The notes below the pieces were generated by a model. The model had not been told where the DNA came from, did not search any database, and saw only the letters and a list, made by a program, of their open reading frames with translations. Shown here in pieces: positions 9,327-18,507 of a DNA stretch of 64,000 bases. The position numbers were made by a program, and so were the translations under genes. The stretch covers positions 98,963 through 162,962 of the forward strand of contig JAGFNQ010005186.1 of assembly GCA_024364735.1 (NCBI GenBank). The letters are read 5' to 3'. Within the stretch, counting starts at the first letter, position 1. The number at the start of each line of letters is the position of its first letter. The stretch comes from Boesenbergia rotunda (Eukaryota > Streptophyta > Magnoliopsida > Zingiberales > Zingiberaceae).

Positions 9327-10277
9327 GGCCCTGAGATGATCTGGAGAATCATGATATTTTGATGTGTGGGTAATATAGTTAAGTTAGGATGTGTGTTATT
9401 CTCATATGTGTACATGAGTGTGCAAGTGTACAGGCACACATTGACTTGGTTGATGTCTTCAGGTGAAGGATGGCATGGAGGCAAGCTGGAGGCTTGCGTG
9501 CGCATCCGAGGGACCATTGGATAGCAGAGATGATGAGCCGAGGGATGCGGACTTCGAGGCGTACGTGAAGGGTGGCATGGAGGCAAGCTGGAGGCTTGGG
9601 TGCACATCTGATGGACGAGGGCCGAAGATGAAGAGGGCGTGAAGGCAACAGTCAAGACTGCTGGTGAAGAGTCAACAGAGTTGTGAGGGTCTGAGTATGA
9701 GTGTTTGTACTCAGGGGCTAAGCCGGGAGGGTTTGAGTGCGGAGTGACATGTACTCGGGAGTGTAACCCTAGGCTTAGATGTGTACCAGTCGACTGCCCC
9801 AGGGGCAGTCGACTGGTGTAGGCTAGAACAGGCTGGTAGAATCGAATGTTGAACTGTAACGGTCGAATCTGAGTGGGACCAGTCGACTACCCCAGGGGGA
9901 GTCGACTGGGAGCGACTGTTTCAGATTCGAGCCCTATTTAAAGGGCCTGTTTCCTACCATCTTCCTTGACGAAACTCACTTGGGTATGGTAAGTTAGTAA
10001 TCTTTTGTGATCAGAGAGCGTCCGAAGTGCTGTGGCGAAGTTTCTCCACCCACAAGGAGCGACAGATCTAGCCGGAGGTTATCCGGGGGTTGATCCACCG
10101 ACGAATTCTTTGATTAGTCACCCGTCCGGGGTGGATACCAAGTAAATCAGGTTGTTAGCATTGTATTCATATTTATTTTACATAATTTTGTTTCCGCTGC
10201 GCTAACAAAAATTGTAGAGATCAAAACCGAAAAAGTACTATTCACCCCCCCTCTAGCACATTGAAGATGATCCATCA
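9327..10277 (+). mobile_element. Element B 5' LTR
   Basis: Begins GGCCCTGAGATGATCTGG, matching 15140 onward in the 3' LTR, but lacks the TGTTGGGGCAATA start. It ends ...CCATCA at 10277 after a C-run (CACCCCCCCTCTAGC), the usual Sirevirus LTR end. U3 carries two 33-bp dyads, a TATTTAAA box and about 340 bases of transcribed LTR. Confidence 0.85.
9785..9942 (+). promoter_or_regulatory. LTR promoter of element B: two 33-bp dyads and TATA box
   Basis: 9785-9817 is a perfect inverted repeat: arm ACCAGTCGACTGCCCC, one central base, then its complement. 9878-9910 is the same dyad with three changes. TATTTAAA at 9935-9942 follows 25 bases later. Sireviruses are known to carry repeated palindromes upstream of the LTR TATA box; this sequence would be another version. 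Confidence 0.78.
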
Positions 10278-10279
10278 GT

Positions 10280-10291
10280 TCGTATCAGAGC
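10280..10291 (+). other. Primer binding site of element B, mutated
   Basis: TCGTATCAGAGC differs from TGGTATCAGAGC at the second base. It lies two bases after the LTR end at 10277. Confidence 0.8.
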
Positions 10292-10348
10292 GAAGGACCG
10301 CTCTTGATCGGACTAACCGCCAAGGGAGCACACGCTAGAGGAAGAAGA

Positions 10349-11909
10349 ATGATGGAAGACAAACTTGGGGATGATATAAACTCACCACCACCGTATGAGC
10401 ATGAAGATTTTGATTATTGGAAAGCTAGAATGAAGATGTGTCTTGGCATGGATTGGGAGTGCGTAATGGTGATAGAAGAGCCATTCGAGACCCCTAAGGA
10501 CAAGCATGGAAAGAAGCTCCGGCCTAGGTATTGGACCAAGGAGCAACAAGAACAAGCAAGGGCCAATGAGAAGGTAATCAATATTTTAGTTAATATTTTG
10601 CCTACTAATATTTTGGGTGATGTAGGAAATTATAAAAATGCATATGAGTTGTGGAATAAATTGAAAAAGTGTCGTGAGAACCCTACACAAACTCAAGGAG
10701 TTGAGGAGCCCGAAGAAATAAGCTCAAGTGTCCAAAAAGATCAAAGGGAAAAAGAATTATCTACATTATCAAGTAAAGTGGAAGAATCGAGTGAAAAAGG
10801 ATCCACCTCATCCGAAGAAGAAGAAGAAGTATCAATATCAAGGGTTAAGGGGGAGGAGAAGCCCTCATCCCCCCAAGAGCAAGAGAAGACTTCCACCTCC
10901 ACCAAAGTTAAACCAAAAGAGCATATCATATGCTTTGGTTGCAATAAAAAGGTGTACTACAAGGATAAGTGCCCACTAGGTAAAAAGAAGGTAATTCCTA
11001 AGCACAAATCCATTCAATTTAAATCTAATATGGATTGTAGGAATGAGGAAGCTCAAATCAAAAGAAGGAGAATTCGATGCTTCATATGCGGGGAGCTCGG
11101 GCATTATCATACAAAATGTCCAAAAAGTGGAGAGCTCAAGAAGATGGAGCACCGTAGGAAATGGGAGAAACAAGAAAGAAAGAGGAGCACTCATCAAGGG
11201 GGAGCCCCAAGGGTAAGGGAGGTAACCTCTAACTCTATTTATGCGTTCAAATTCTTCCATGAATGCTCAAAATGCTTGTACGAATGATAGAATTAATAAC
11301 AATTGCTTGCCCATGCGTGTCTTTGGTTTTAAATATCATGATAGGAATAGAAACACTTTTGAGTGCCAAAATACCAAAAATCCTATGTTTCATAATAAAT
11401 CTAGGAATTCTAGGGCTAAGGACCAAGGCATAAACCCTAAGAGAGGAGGAAATATGCCTAGACAAATAGGTAGGCCTAGAAATGATCAAATTAGGTCTAG
11501 CGATCCTAAGATTAGGAAGTTAGAAAAGGAAAATCAATTGTTGAGAGCAAAACTTGATAAGTTAGAAAGAAATCTTGGTAGGGTCATTCAAGGGTCCAAG
11601 GAATTGAACATGATATCAAAGGACCAAAATCATAGGAATGGTAGGACGGGTCTAGGATACCACTCTAGGAGGGCTAATGTTGATAGAATATCATATTCAA
11701 GGATGTCCTATGACTATGGTAGAAGAAAAGACAAAAATGGCAAGGAAAAGCAATTTAAAGGAAAAGAAAAGAAATTTACCAAGGAAAAGGTCTATAGGGT
11801 TAAGAGATTGATAGTGGAAGGTCAAGAGGCACCGGAGGAGCACCGGTGTGGTCTTGCCTTTGTAGAAGAGTTACCTAGGGAGGTAATTAGGGCTAGGAGC
11901 TCAAGGTAG
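10349..11909 (+). pseudogene. gag: Gag of element B, frameshifted
   Basis: An ATG at 10349 (M-E-D-K-L-G) fits better than the upstream one at 10304, because the N-terminal F-D-Y-W-K-A-R-M motif follows at the usual distance. Features in order: DUF4219-like start, Y-E-L-W-N-K-L, a Ser/Glu-rich linker, then two zinc knuckles, CFGCNKKVYYKDKC (His replaced) near 10930-10975 and a canonical CFICGELGHYHTKC near 11080-11120. The reading frame changes at about 11240-11290. The second frame carries a coiled coil (K-L-E-K-E-N-Q-L-L) and the G-S-K-E-L-N-M-I motif of Sirevirus Gag tails. The usual central UBN2 part (about 150 residues) is missing. Probably non-functional as it stands. Confidence 0.82.
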
Positions 11910-12404
11910 AGCTCTAGAAGCCAAAATGGGTTCCATGGTCAATGGATCTCAGGTGGTTTCCTTCTAAGAGATTGAAGAGGACTATAGGGTGTGCCAAGAG
12001 GTTCAAAAGGCTAAGATTGGTCTTAATCCTAGAGAATTGGCACACTAAAGGAAGAATTATGAAGTAAAAGGTGTAACTGGAACTTTAATTGAGAAGAATT
12101 GGTTCTAATGCATAACTACCATATAACTTGATGTTATGAATGGATTATGAATGAGTATGGGAAGGAGCATCAAGGTGAGGTTAAAATTAGAACATTTGGG
12201 AAAGGTTTCATGATACATTTTAGAGAAACTCGAAGTTTGTACCAATCTTGGAATTCGGGATAATTTTGATTGAAATTATATTTTTCCCAAATAGACTTAG
12301 GATCCACAAATCCATCCATGAAATTTCATAATTTTTGGGAATTTGTGAAATTAGTTAGACATTTTTGAAGTTTAGATTAGAAATTTGAAAATAGAATATC
12401 AGAC
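11910..12404 (+). other. Spacer between gag and the internal promoter of element B
   Basis: AT-rich, with stops in all frames and no trace of protease or integrase motifs. It occupies the place where pol would start in an autonomous element. Confidence 0.6.
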
Positions 12405-12508
12405 ACCAGTCGAAGGCCAGTCGACTGGTAAAACCCACAGAATGTAATTACACTCTAGCCCAGTCGACTACCCCAGGGGCAGTCGACTGGTACGCGGGTT
12501 TTATAAAA
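12405..12508 (+). promoter_or_regulatory. Internal promoter of element B: dyads plus TATA box
   Basis: 12405-12429 is a shortened dyad (ACCAGTCGAAGG then CCAGTCGACTGGT). 12459-12491 is the 33-bp dyad with arm-matching CAGTCGACT...AGTCGACTGG around CCCCAGGGG. TATAAAA follows at 12502-12508, 11 bases after the dyad. These are the same dyads as in B's LTR promoter, placed before a second, internal transcription unit. Transcription would start near 12535 and run into the intron-containing leader. Confidence 0.72.
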
Positions 12509-12725
12509 GGAAAGGGCGGGACGGGGAAGGCCAAACTCTAGGGTTTTGGCGACTTCCCCGGCGATCATCACCTCTCCAAGCTTCTTCTTCGACCTTAGGC
12601 CATTCCAAGCCCTAAAATCCCTCTCTATGTCCTCCTCTAACCCCGATCTACCTCTATGGTTTGTTAAAACCTCTTCTCTCCAAGCCATACTCTCAAAATC
12701 AAATCACCATAAGGAGAATGAAAAG

Positions 12726-12859
12726 GTATTGCATTTTAAGGTTTATTTTTCTAGGTTAAACCATGTTTTGGCACTAACATTATATTTTTGTGCGTGTTCT
12801 TTGATGTTTTTCCTTTTGGGGGGTTGTCTTGGCATGCATGTGTATGTGTGGTGTTTTAG
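12726..12859 (+). other. Predicted leader intron of the element B accessory gene
   Basis: AAAG|GTATTG donor and TGTTTTAG|G acceptor enclose 134 T-rich bases. The ATG at 12861 starts one base after the acceptor. An upstream ATG at 12627, if spliced, runs only to a stop right after the junction (36 codons). It would act as an upstream ORF rather than as the start of the protein. Confidence 0.58.
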
Positions 12860-12860
12860 G

Positions 12861-14004
12861 ATGGCCTCTAAGAGATCTAGGGGTGAAGGGTCATCACAAC
12901 AGTGTCAGGGAGAGTCCAGGTTTAGGTCCCTGGAATGTAGGAAACGATTTGAAGAAAATGAATTCGTGGTAATGAATTGCAGATACCTAAACATGACTTT
13001 CTTTCACGAAAAATCGCCTCAGTTATCTGAAATAATCACTCATTTTCAACTGGATAGGCTGGTCTACTGTTAGCATGACATAGATGTTGACTTGTGTACG
13101 GTGTTTTATGCAAATATGACTTGCATTGACTCTGATAGTAATTTATATGAGTCTCGAGTTGCTGGTATCCCTATTCCTTTCTCAGTCATGGGTTTTGCTG
13201 GGTTCCTACAGTGTAAAGCGTCCAATAATGCATTTGTTTACTTTCCCATTGTTGTTGAACCATTAGAGTTTCCCAGAGTCACCATTGATCAGATACATAT
13301 GCATTATTTTAGAACACATAGGAATGACTCAGAGTGTCTTTTTGATGCTAAACCCATGAGACCGTTTAGCCATGTTTTGTATAAGGTAGTCATCGAGTGC
13401 ATTTTGCCTATTGTCACCAAGGGAGGTCCAAGATCAAACTCCCACATTTGGTGATGATGCATGCTTTGGAGATGAGGTTAGATATCGATGTCGCCCTACA
13501 GGACTTTAGTGTCATCTGTCATTCTTCCCATAGTGTCAATGGGAAGATATATATTTCTTTCTACCACATCCTGACCGAGTTCTTTCATTTACGTTTTGGA
13601 ATCCGTGTGGGTAGTGGTCAGGTCAGGCACCTGTCCAAGGACTATGACCAGATTGGCACACGCCAATTGTCTTTGGAAGGTATTGAGTGTAGACAGGAGA
13701 CATTTGTTTGGAGGGAGCGCCCAGAGGCCGCTGACGCCGATGAGGAGCCCGCCGAGCTGGTCACACGTGTAGAGTTCACCCAACTTCGATCAGACGTCCA
13801 CGAGCTCCGTGAGGATGTTCACACCATCCAGGGGGTGTCTAGAGCCTCCAGCAGACCCAGACAGCGACTCAGAGGGAGGTGTAGGGCCTCACGAAGTTCT
13901 GCCAGGGATTCATGACCAGGCAGGAGGACATGTATGAGATGATGCAGCAGTGGCATCTAGCATATATGGGTCCTCCTCCTCCTCCTCCAGGTGACGAGAT
14001 GTAG
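12861..14004 (+). pseudogene. Accessory protein of element B, Transposase_32-like, disrupted
   Basis: Starts M-A-S-K-R-S-R-G and has the same block order as the protein of element A: F-F-H-E-K-S, FQLDRLVYC, LCTVFYANM, V-A-G-I-P-I-P, then CILPIVTKGG, LDIDVALQDF and a coiled-coil tail ending W-H-L-x-x-x-M-G-P-P-P-P. Identity with A by eye is low but spread along the whole length, including the Arg/Lys-rich start and Pro-rich end. It is broken by an in-frame TAG at 13071-13073, a frameshift near 13430 and another near 13875. The intact form would be about 380 residues. The family is plant-specific and of unknown function. B and A sharing it in place of pol argues that it served the elements in some way. 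Confidence 0.68.
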
Positions 14005-15125
14005 TCAGCTTGACTTGGTGATTTTAGTGTTGAGAGTGGTATCATTTGTTGATGTATTATACCTCTCAAACACTTTCTATTTTGATGATTGTATTTATTT
14101 GGATGACATTCGACCTTTTGGCCCTAGGTACTCTTGTGATGTTTTTCTCTTGAAAGATTTTATGACTCCATGTATTATACATTATTCTTTATGTTATCTG
14201 ATTAAGATCTTGTCTTATCTTGATAATGTTTTTGATAGTTGATTAAGTGCTAACATGTTGCTAACACACTTTGGTTTAAATTATGCTTCTTATATATGTG
14301 TTCATGATATGATTTGGACATTTTATATTGTTATATCATCTAATATGGTTTGGTTGGAAATAAAATAATGGTGTTATATATAAAAGGGATGATCATTTAG
14401 ACTCAAGAGAAAAAGAGGGGGAGATCTTGTCAAAATGGATATATTTATATGAAAAAGGGGAGTTTGTGAATCATTTTAAATGTCAAATAAAGTTGATAGA
14501 GAATGACACATATAGGATACCATGATTAGAACTCTATGTTGATACAAAGTTGGCTTTATTTGTGAAGTTTTGAGTTTGTATCAAAAGTCAAGCACGGTTG
14601 ATGTTTTTCATGAACCAAATTTTTCTAGGGTAGGGAATACCTTCACAATCGTGCTTGCAAAGATTTACATTTTTCCAGATTTTCTGGAATTTTTTATTCA
14701 TTTCTGAATTTCGACTGAAATTCAGAAACATGCGTATCAGTCGACTGCCCTGGGGACAGTCGACTGGTAGGGTGGGCAGATTGTGAATTTGTGATTTTTG
14801 AGGGGTTTTTCAGTAATTTGGTTAAGTTCTATTTGGCACCAAGGGTAGGGTTGCTTGGGGCAATTTTTTGATGGTGTCAAAGGGGGAGAACTTGGGTATT
14901 AAGTTAGGTTTGGGTCGAAACTTAACTTTGATACTGTGGAGTTCAGTTTAGGTTGAAACTTAACTTTGGGATTAGCAATAAGAATTGAAATTTGGGAGAA
15001 AGCATAGGTTAAGGGGGAGGTTGCCTCTTGTGTATTATGCTTTAATTTTTCAATTGCTTTTGCTATTATCATTGCTATATGTTTACCTAACATAACATAT
15101 TGCCACACATCAAAAATGGAGAGAT
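14005..15125 (+). other. Element B 3' non-coding region with repeated PPT-like tracts
   Basis: No coding sequence is supported. Purine tracts occur at 14409-14425 (AAAAAGAGGGGGAGAT-type), 14451-14462, 14879-14889 (AAAGGGGGAGA) and 15011-15020 (AAGGGGGAGG), plus the terminal tract at 15114-15125 (AAAATGGAGAGAT). Repeated polypurine tracts are reported as a Sirevirus hallmark. Confidence 0.68.
14736..14768. repeat. Third internal copy of the 33-bp dyad in element B
   Basis: ATCAGTCGACTGCCCT then GGGGACAGTCGACTGGT: the same dyad as at 9785 and 12459 with a few changes, about 360 bases before the 3' LTR and without a nearby TATA box. Confidence 0.75.
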
Positions 15126-15621
15126 TGTTGGGGCAATAGGCCCTGAGATGATCTGGAGGATCTTGATATTTTGATGTGTGGGCAATATCGTTATGTTAGG
15201 ATGTGTGTTGTTCTCATATGTGTACATGAGTGTGCAGGTGTACAGGTACACATGGACTTGGTTGATGCCTTCAGGTGAAGGATGGCATGGAGGTAAGCTG
15301 GAGGCTTGCGTGCGCATCAGAGGGACCATTGTATAGCAGAGATGATGAGCCGAGGTGCGCGGACTTCGAGGCGTTCGTGAAGGGTGGCATGGAGGCAAGC
15401 TGGAGGCTTGCGTGCGCATCCGAGGGATGAGGGCCGAAGATGAAGAGGGCGTGATGACAACAGTTAAGACTGATGGTGAAGAGTCAACTGAGTTGTGAGG
15501 GTCTGAGTATGAGTGTTTGTACTCTGTGGCTAAGCCGGGAGGGTTTGAGTGCGGAGTGACATGTACTCGGGAGTGTAACCCTAGGCTTAGATGTGTTCCA
15601 ATCGACTGCCCCAGGGGCAGT
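15126..15621 (+). mobile_element. Element B 3' LTR, truncated by the C array
   Basis: Starts TGTTGGGGCAATAGGCCC directly after a purine tract and matches 9327-9808. It stops inside the first dyad: CTGCCCCAGGGGCAG is followed at 15622 by TGATAAGC, the first bases of a C-family LTR. The remaining half of the LTR is not found in the window. Confidence 0.85.
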
Positions 15622-18345
15622 TGATAAGCACCATTTTATTAATCATTTTCATTGCTAAAATCCATGTTTGACCTATATTTTTATTGCTTAATTATGATTT
15701 TACCCTAGGTTTTGGAACTTTATCTTATTTTGGACTTAATTGCAAAATTACACAATTTTTGGATTATTTGGCCACTAATTTTCTGATATATTTTTGTAGG
15801 CATGAAAGGATCCTGGACCTAGGGCATATTGGGTCAAACCTGAGTCGGATGTGAACCGGATCGAATTATCAAGCCTACGATTAATCCGGGCCGTCCGATT
15901 CAAGAGCGGCTAGATCTGAGCCATCCGGGACGATCTGAAGCAATCCGAGCTAGGGTTAGGGTTGATCAGGCTCTATGATCAAGATCTGAAGGTTTCATCC
16001 CAATCAGAGCTAAATCAACCGTTGGATCAAGCAAGGAGGGCTCTAGAGCGTCCAATCACAGATAGAGTTGATCTGGACCATCCGTTGCATATCTGGAGGA
16101 TCCGAGCTACCACAAGGCAGATCCTGACCCCAGATCATCATCATAAAAGTTTGGCTCAAATCAGACCAAGATCTACCGTTGGATCTTCTCAAATGAATCA
16201 CAGCCGTCCATCAATTCCTATTTAATCAGAAACTCCCCAGCGCTTCTCCCCGTCGCGTCTCCGCCGCTACAGTCGTTTCTTCTTCGTTCCTTCACAGTTT
16301 TAGCTAGTTCTCCATCCAAGGGGCGCGACCCCTCAAATCTCTCATCAGAACAGGTGTTAGGTCAGTGGGGAGAGCTCACAGAGGAATTTCCAGCTCGAAT
16401 TTTGCCCAAAGACAGAGTTTCGTGAGGTTTCAGTGGCTCTGTCACTTGAGTTCGTCAATCTCAGCTGCGCTTCATCGCCACTGCTTCCGAGCTGTCCAGA
16501 GGGGTTCCTTGGATGGTTAGGATCATTCCCTAATCACAATCGCAATCCACCACAGCAGAATTGAAGAAATCGATGGCTAATTTCAGCTTGGGGAGAGTTT
16601 GAATGGAGTTGAATCGCAGAGTTTTTCTTCCACTGATTTGCTGAGCTTGCGGGTTCGAGGCTCACTCCTGCTTGACGACCAAGAAGCACTTGAGCTTAGG
16701 GAAGATTGAGGCTTAGTTTAATTAGCTTATTTCATTGTGTTTGTAGTTTGAATTTCATTCTGCCGAATCTATTTTGTTCTGAATTTTCATATCAGCTACT
16801 TAGTTTCCATTTCCGAATTTGTTTTCTGCTTAATTAGCTTTAGCTCAGCAAGTAAATGTAGCTAGGGATCTTATTCAGTGAACAATTGAAGTTAATTTAG
16901 TTTAATTGCTGTTCATTTTCTTGCGTATCACCTTTATCAGCTGCGTATCATTTTTTTTCTGCACTTCACTTAGTGGTTAAACTGTCCAGTTGGTTCTTTG
17001 TTTGATAGTTTCAATTCGGCATATTCATTAGCTAGGATTATGGTTTAGTTAACAATCGAATTTAGATCACTCTGTTTGTTCTGAAATTGAATCTGCATTT
17101 CTGAATTTCTGCAGCGTACCAAGTCTGAAACTTTGTATCAATTTCATTCTCTGCATGTAGCTTTTCTCTGAAGTTTTCAGCTTGTTGCAATCTGTTTGCC
17201 TTGAGTTGAGTCCTGAAGTTAATCATACCCTTTGATATGCGAATGTGCTTGGAATTAGTTGTTAAATATCAATTAGTTTCTGAATTACAGTCTCTATTTC
17301 TGCAGTTGGTTTGGTGAAACTTTGCATTTCATTTCTGAATCCCTGCACACTGCATTTAGATTCAGTTTACAAATGTTCTGAACTGACCAGCACATCGATT
17401 CTACTGCATCTCCTCCTCTTCCTTAACATAGCATTTCACTCACAGCCCCTTCCTTCCTAGCTGAGTTGCAGAGACAGTTCGAAATCATCAGTATCAGTCT
17501 TGGCACAGCAGATTTCTTAGTTTAGGAATCAAGTTTGCATGTCTGTCAATGGGGAATTTCAGCACTGATTGGCATCAAAACTAAATCTATCTTTAGTGCA
17601 TTCTTGAGCTTGAAATCAGTTTCTTTTGCAGTCATAACATTTCCGAAACTGTGAATCTACTTTTCAGCAGTTTTAAGCTTGCATTTCTGATCTTGGTATC
17701 AAGTTAAGCAATTGGCACTTATTTTGTATCAGTTTGTTTATGAATTGCCTTGCATTTGTTTAGTTATGAGAGGTTAATCTGAAAGAAATTCTCTGCATTT
17801 ACTATCAGCTCTTGGAACATCAGTTTTGCTGTTTGTAAGTTGTATCCACCTTGGTATTAAGTAAATCTCGGGAATGAATTGTAGTAAACTGTTTTTAGTT
17901 TGCTTGTATTTGGTTTATTTCGAGTTTGATTTTGAAGCTCCATCTAATTTGCAGTGGAATTTTACAATTGAAATCAGATTTGTTTGTTTCCAAAATTGCT
18001 TTAGTGCCTTGATTTAGTTTTCCATTGATTGAGTTAACCATTGTTACCACTTGTTGAGTTACATAGTAAGCTATCCTTGTGGTTGATCCTTTGCATCATG
18101 TTTTCCATGTCGAATTGAACCAAAACCCAAATCTTTATTTGAAACCCGAAAACACAAACGACACCTAAATCCAAGCGCGAATCAAACAAACCTTCAACTA
18201 GCCCCGAGAAAAATACGACCTGTGGCCCCTATATTACATTTCCATATTTTTGATTGTAAAAGGGTTTCCAGCATTTCATTGATATTTAAATTTGATGAGC
18301 CCATACATTTCGTGACAAATTAATTAGTATATTTTGGGCTCGTCA
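15622..18345 (+). mobile_element. C-family LTR, copy 1
   Basis: 2724 bases, TGATAAGCACC... to ...GGGCTCGTCA. No coding sequence; open frames are short. About 15820-16200 holds repeated GATCTGAG/GATCAAGATCTG motifs. About 16900-18000 is a T-rich tract with many TTTCTGAATT and CTGCAGTTT motifs. Copy 2 (23303-26026) has exactly the same length; the one difference I noted is G/A at 16422/24103, so the two are very recently separated. Confidence 0.88.
16219..16226 (+). promoter_or_regulatory. Possible TATA box of C LTR
   Basis: TATTTAAT is followed about 25 bases later by a C-rich stretch (CTTCTCCCCGTCGCGTC), a composition typical of a plant transcription start. The same arrangement recurs at about 23900 and 31530. 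Confidence 0.5.
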
Positions 18346-18351
18346 AATTTT

Positions 18352-18369
18352 TGGCGCCGTTGCCGGGGA
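18352..18369 (+). other. Primer binding site of interior C1
   Basis: TGGCGCCGTTGCCGGGGA, six bases after the LTR end. This site, usually assigned to tRNA-Asp, is common in Athila/Tat-type gypsy elements. It hints that this coding-poor family is gypsy-derived. Confidence 0.8.
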
Positions 18370-18507
18370 AGCAACTAGTTGATTTGTTTGATTTTTGCTT
18401 GTAGGCTTTTTGATATATCATTGAGTTCTATTTTCTGTTGCTTATTCTTTTGTATACGGGTACTGCCATTTTTCTTGTTTGTTTTGTGACAGGGGTGCAG
18501 GTTCAAA

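Larger units (their letters stand above)
9327..15621 (+). mobile_element. Element B: second non-autonomous Sirevirus-like element with accessory gene
   Basis: LTRs at 9327-10277 and 15126-15621 (truncated) flank a primer site, a gag with two zinc knuckles, an internal promoter, the accessory gene and a 3' region with several PPT-like tracts. No protease, integrase, RT or RNase H signature occurs between gag (ends 11909) and the 3' LTR. The LTR and gag sequences differ greatly from elements A and E, so B is another family with the same unusual architecture. The first ~14 LTR bases are missing at 9327. Confidence 0.85.

Noticed and set aside
9311..9655. Minus-strand frames in B's 5' LTR (also 15087-15419)
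   Set aside because: They repeat in both LTRs and have no recognisable product; LTR sequence.
12546..13073. Accessory protein starting upstream at 12546 or 12627
   Set aside because: No ATG at 12546; the 12627 ATG would hit a stop after splicing. The ATG at 12861 agrees with the start in element A.
15962..16225. 87-codon frame repeated at 23643 and 31274
   Set aside because: It lies in the untranscribed or leader part of the C LTR, is identical in all copies because the LTRs are identical, and shows no domain.
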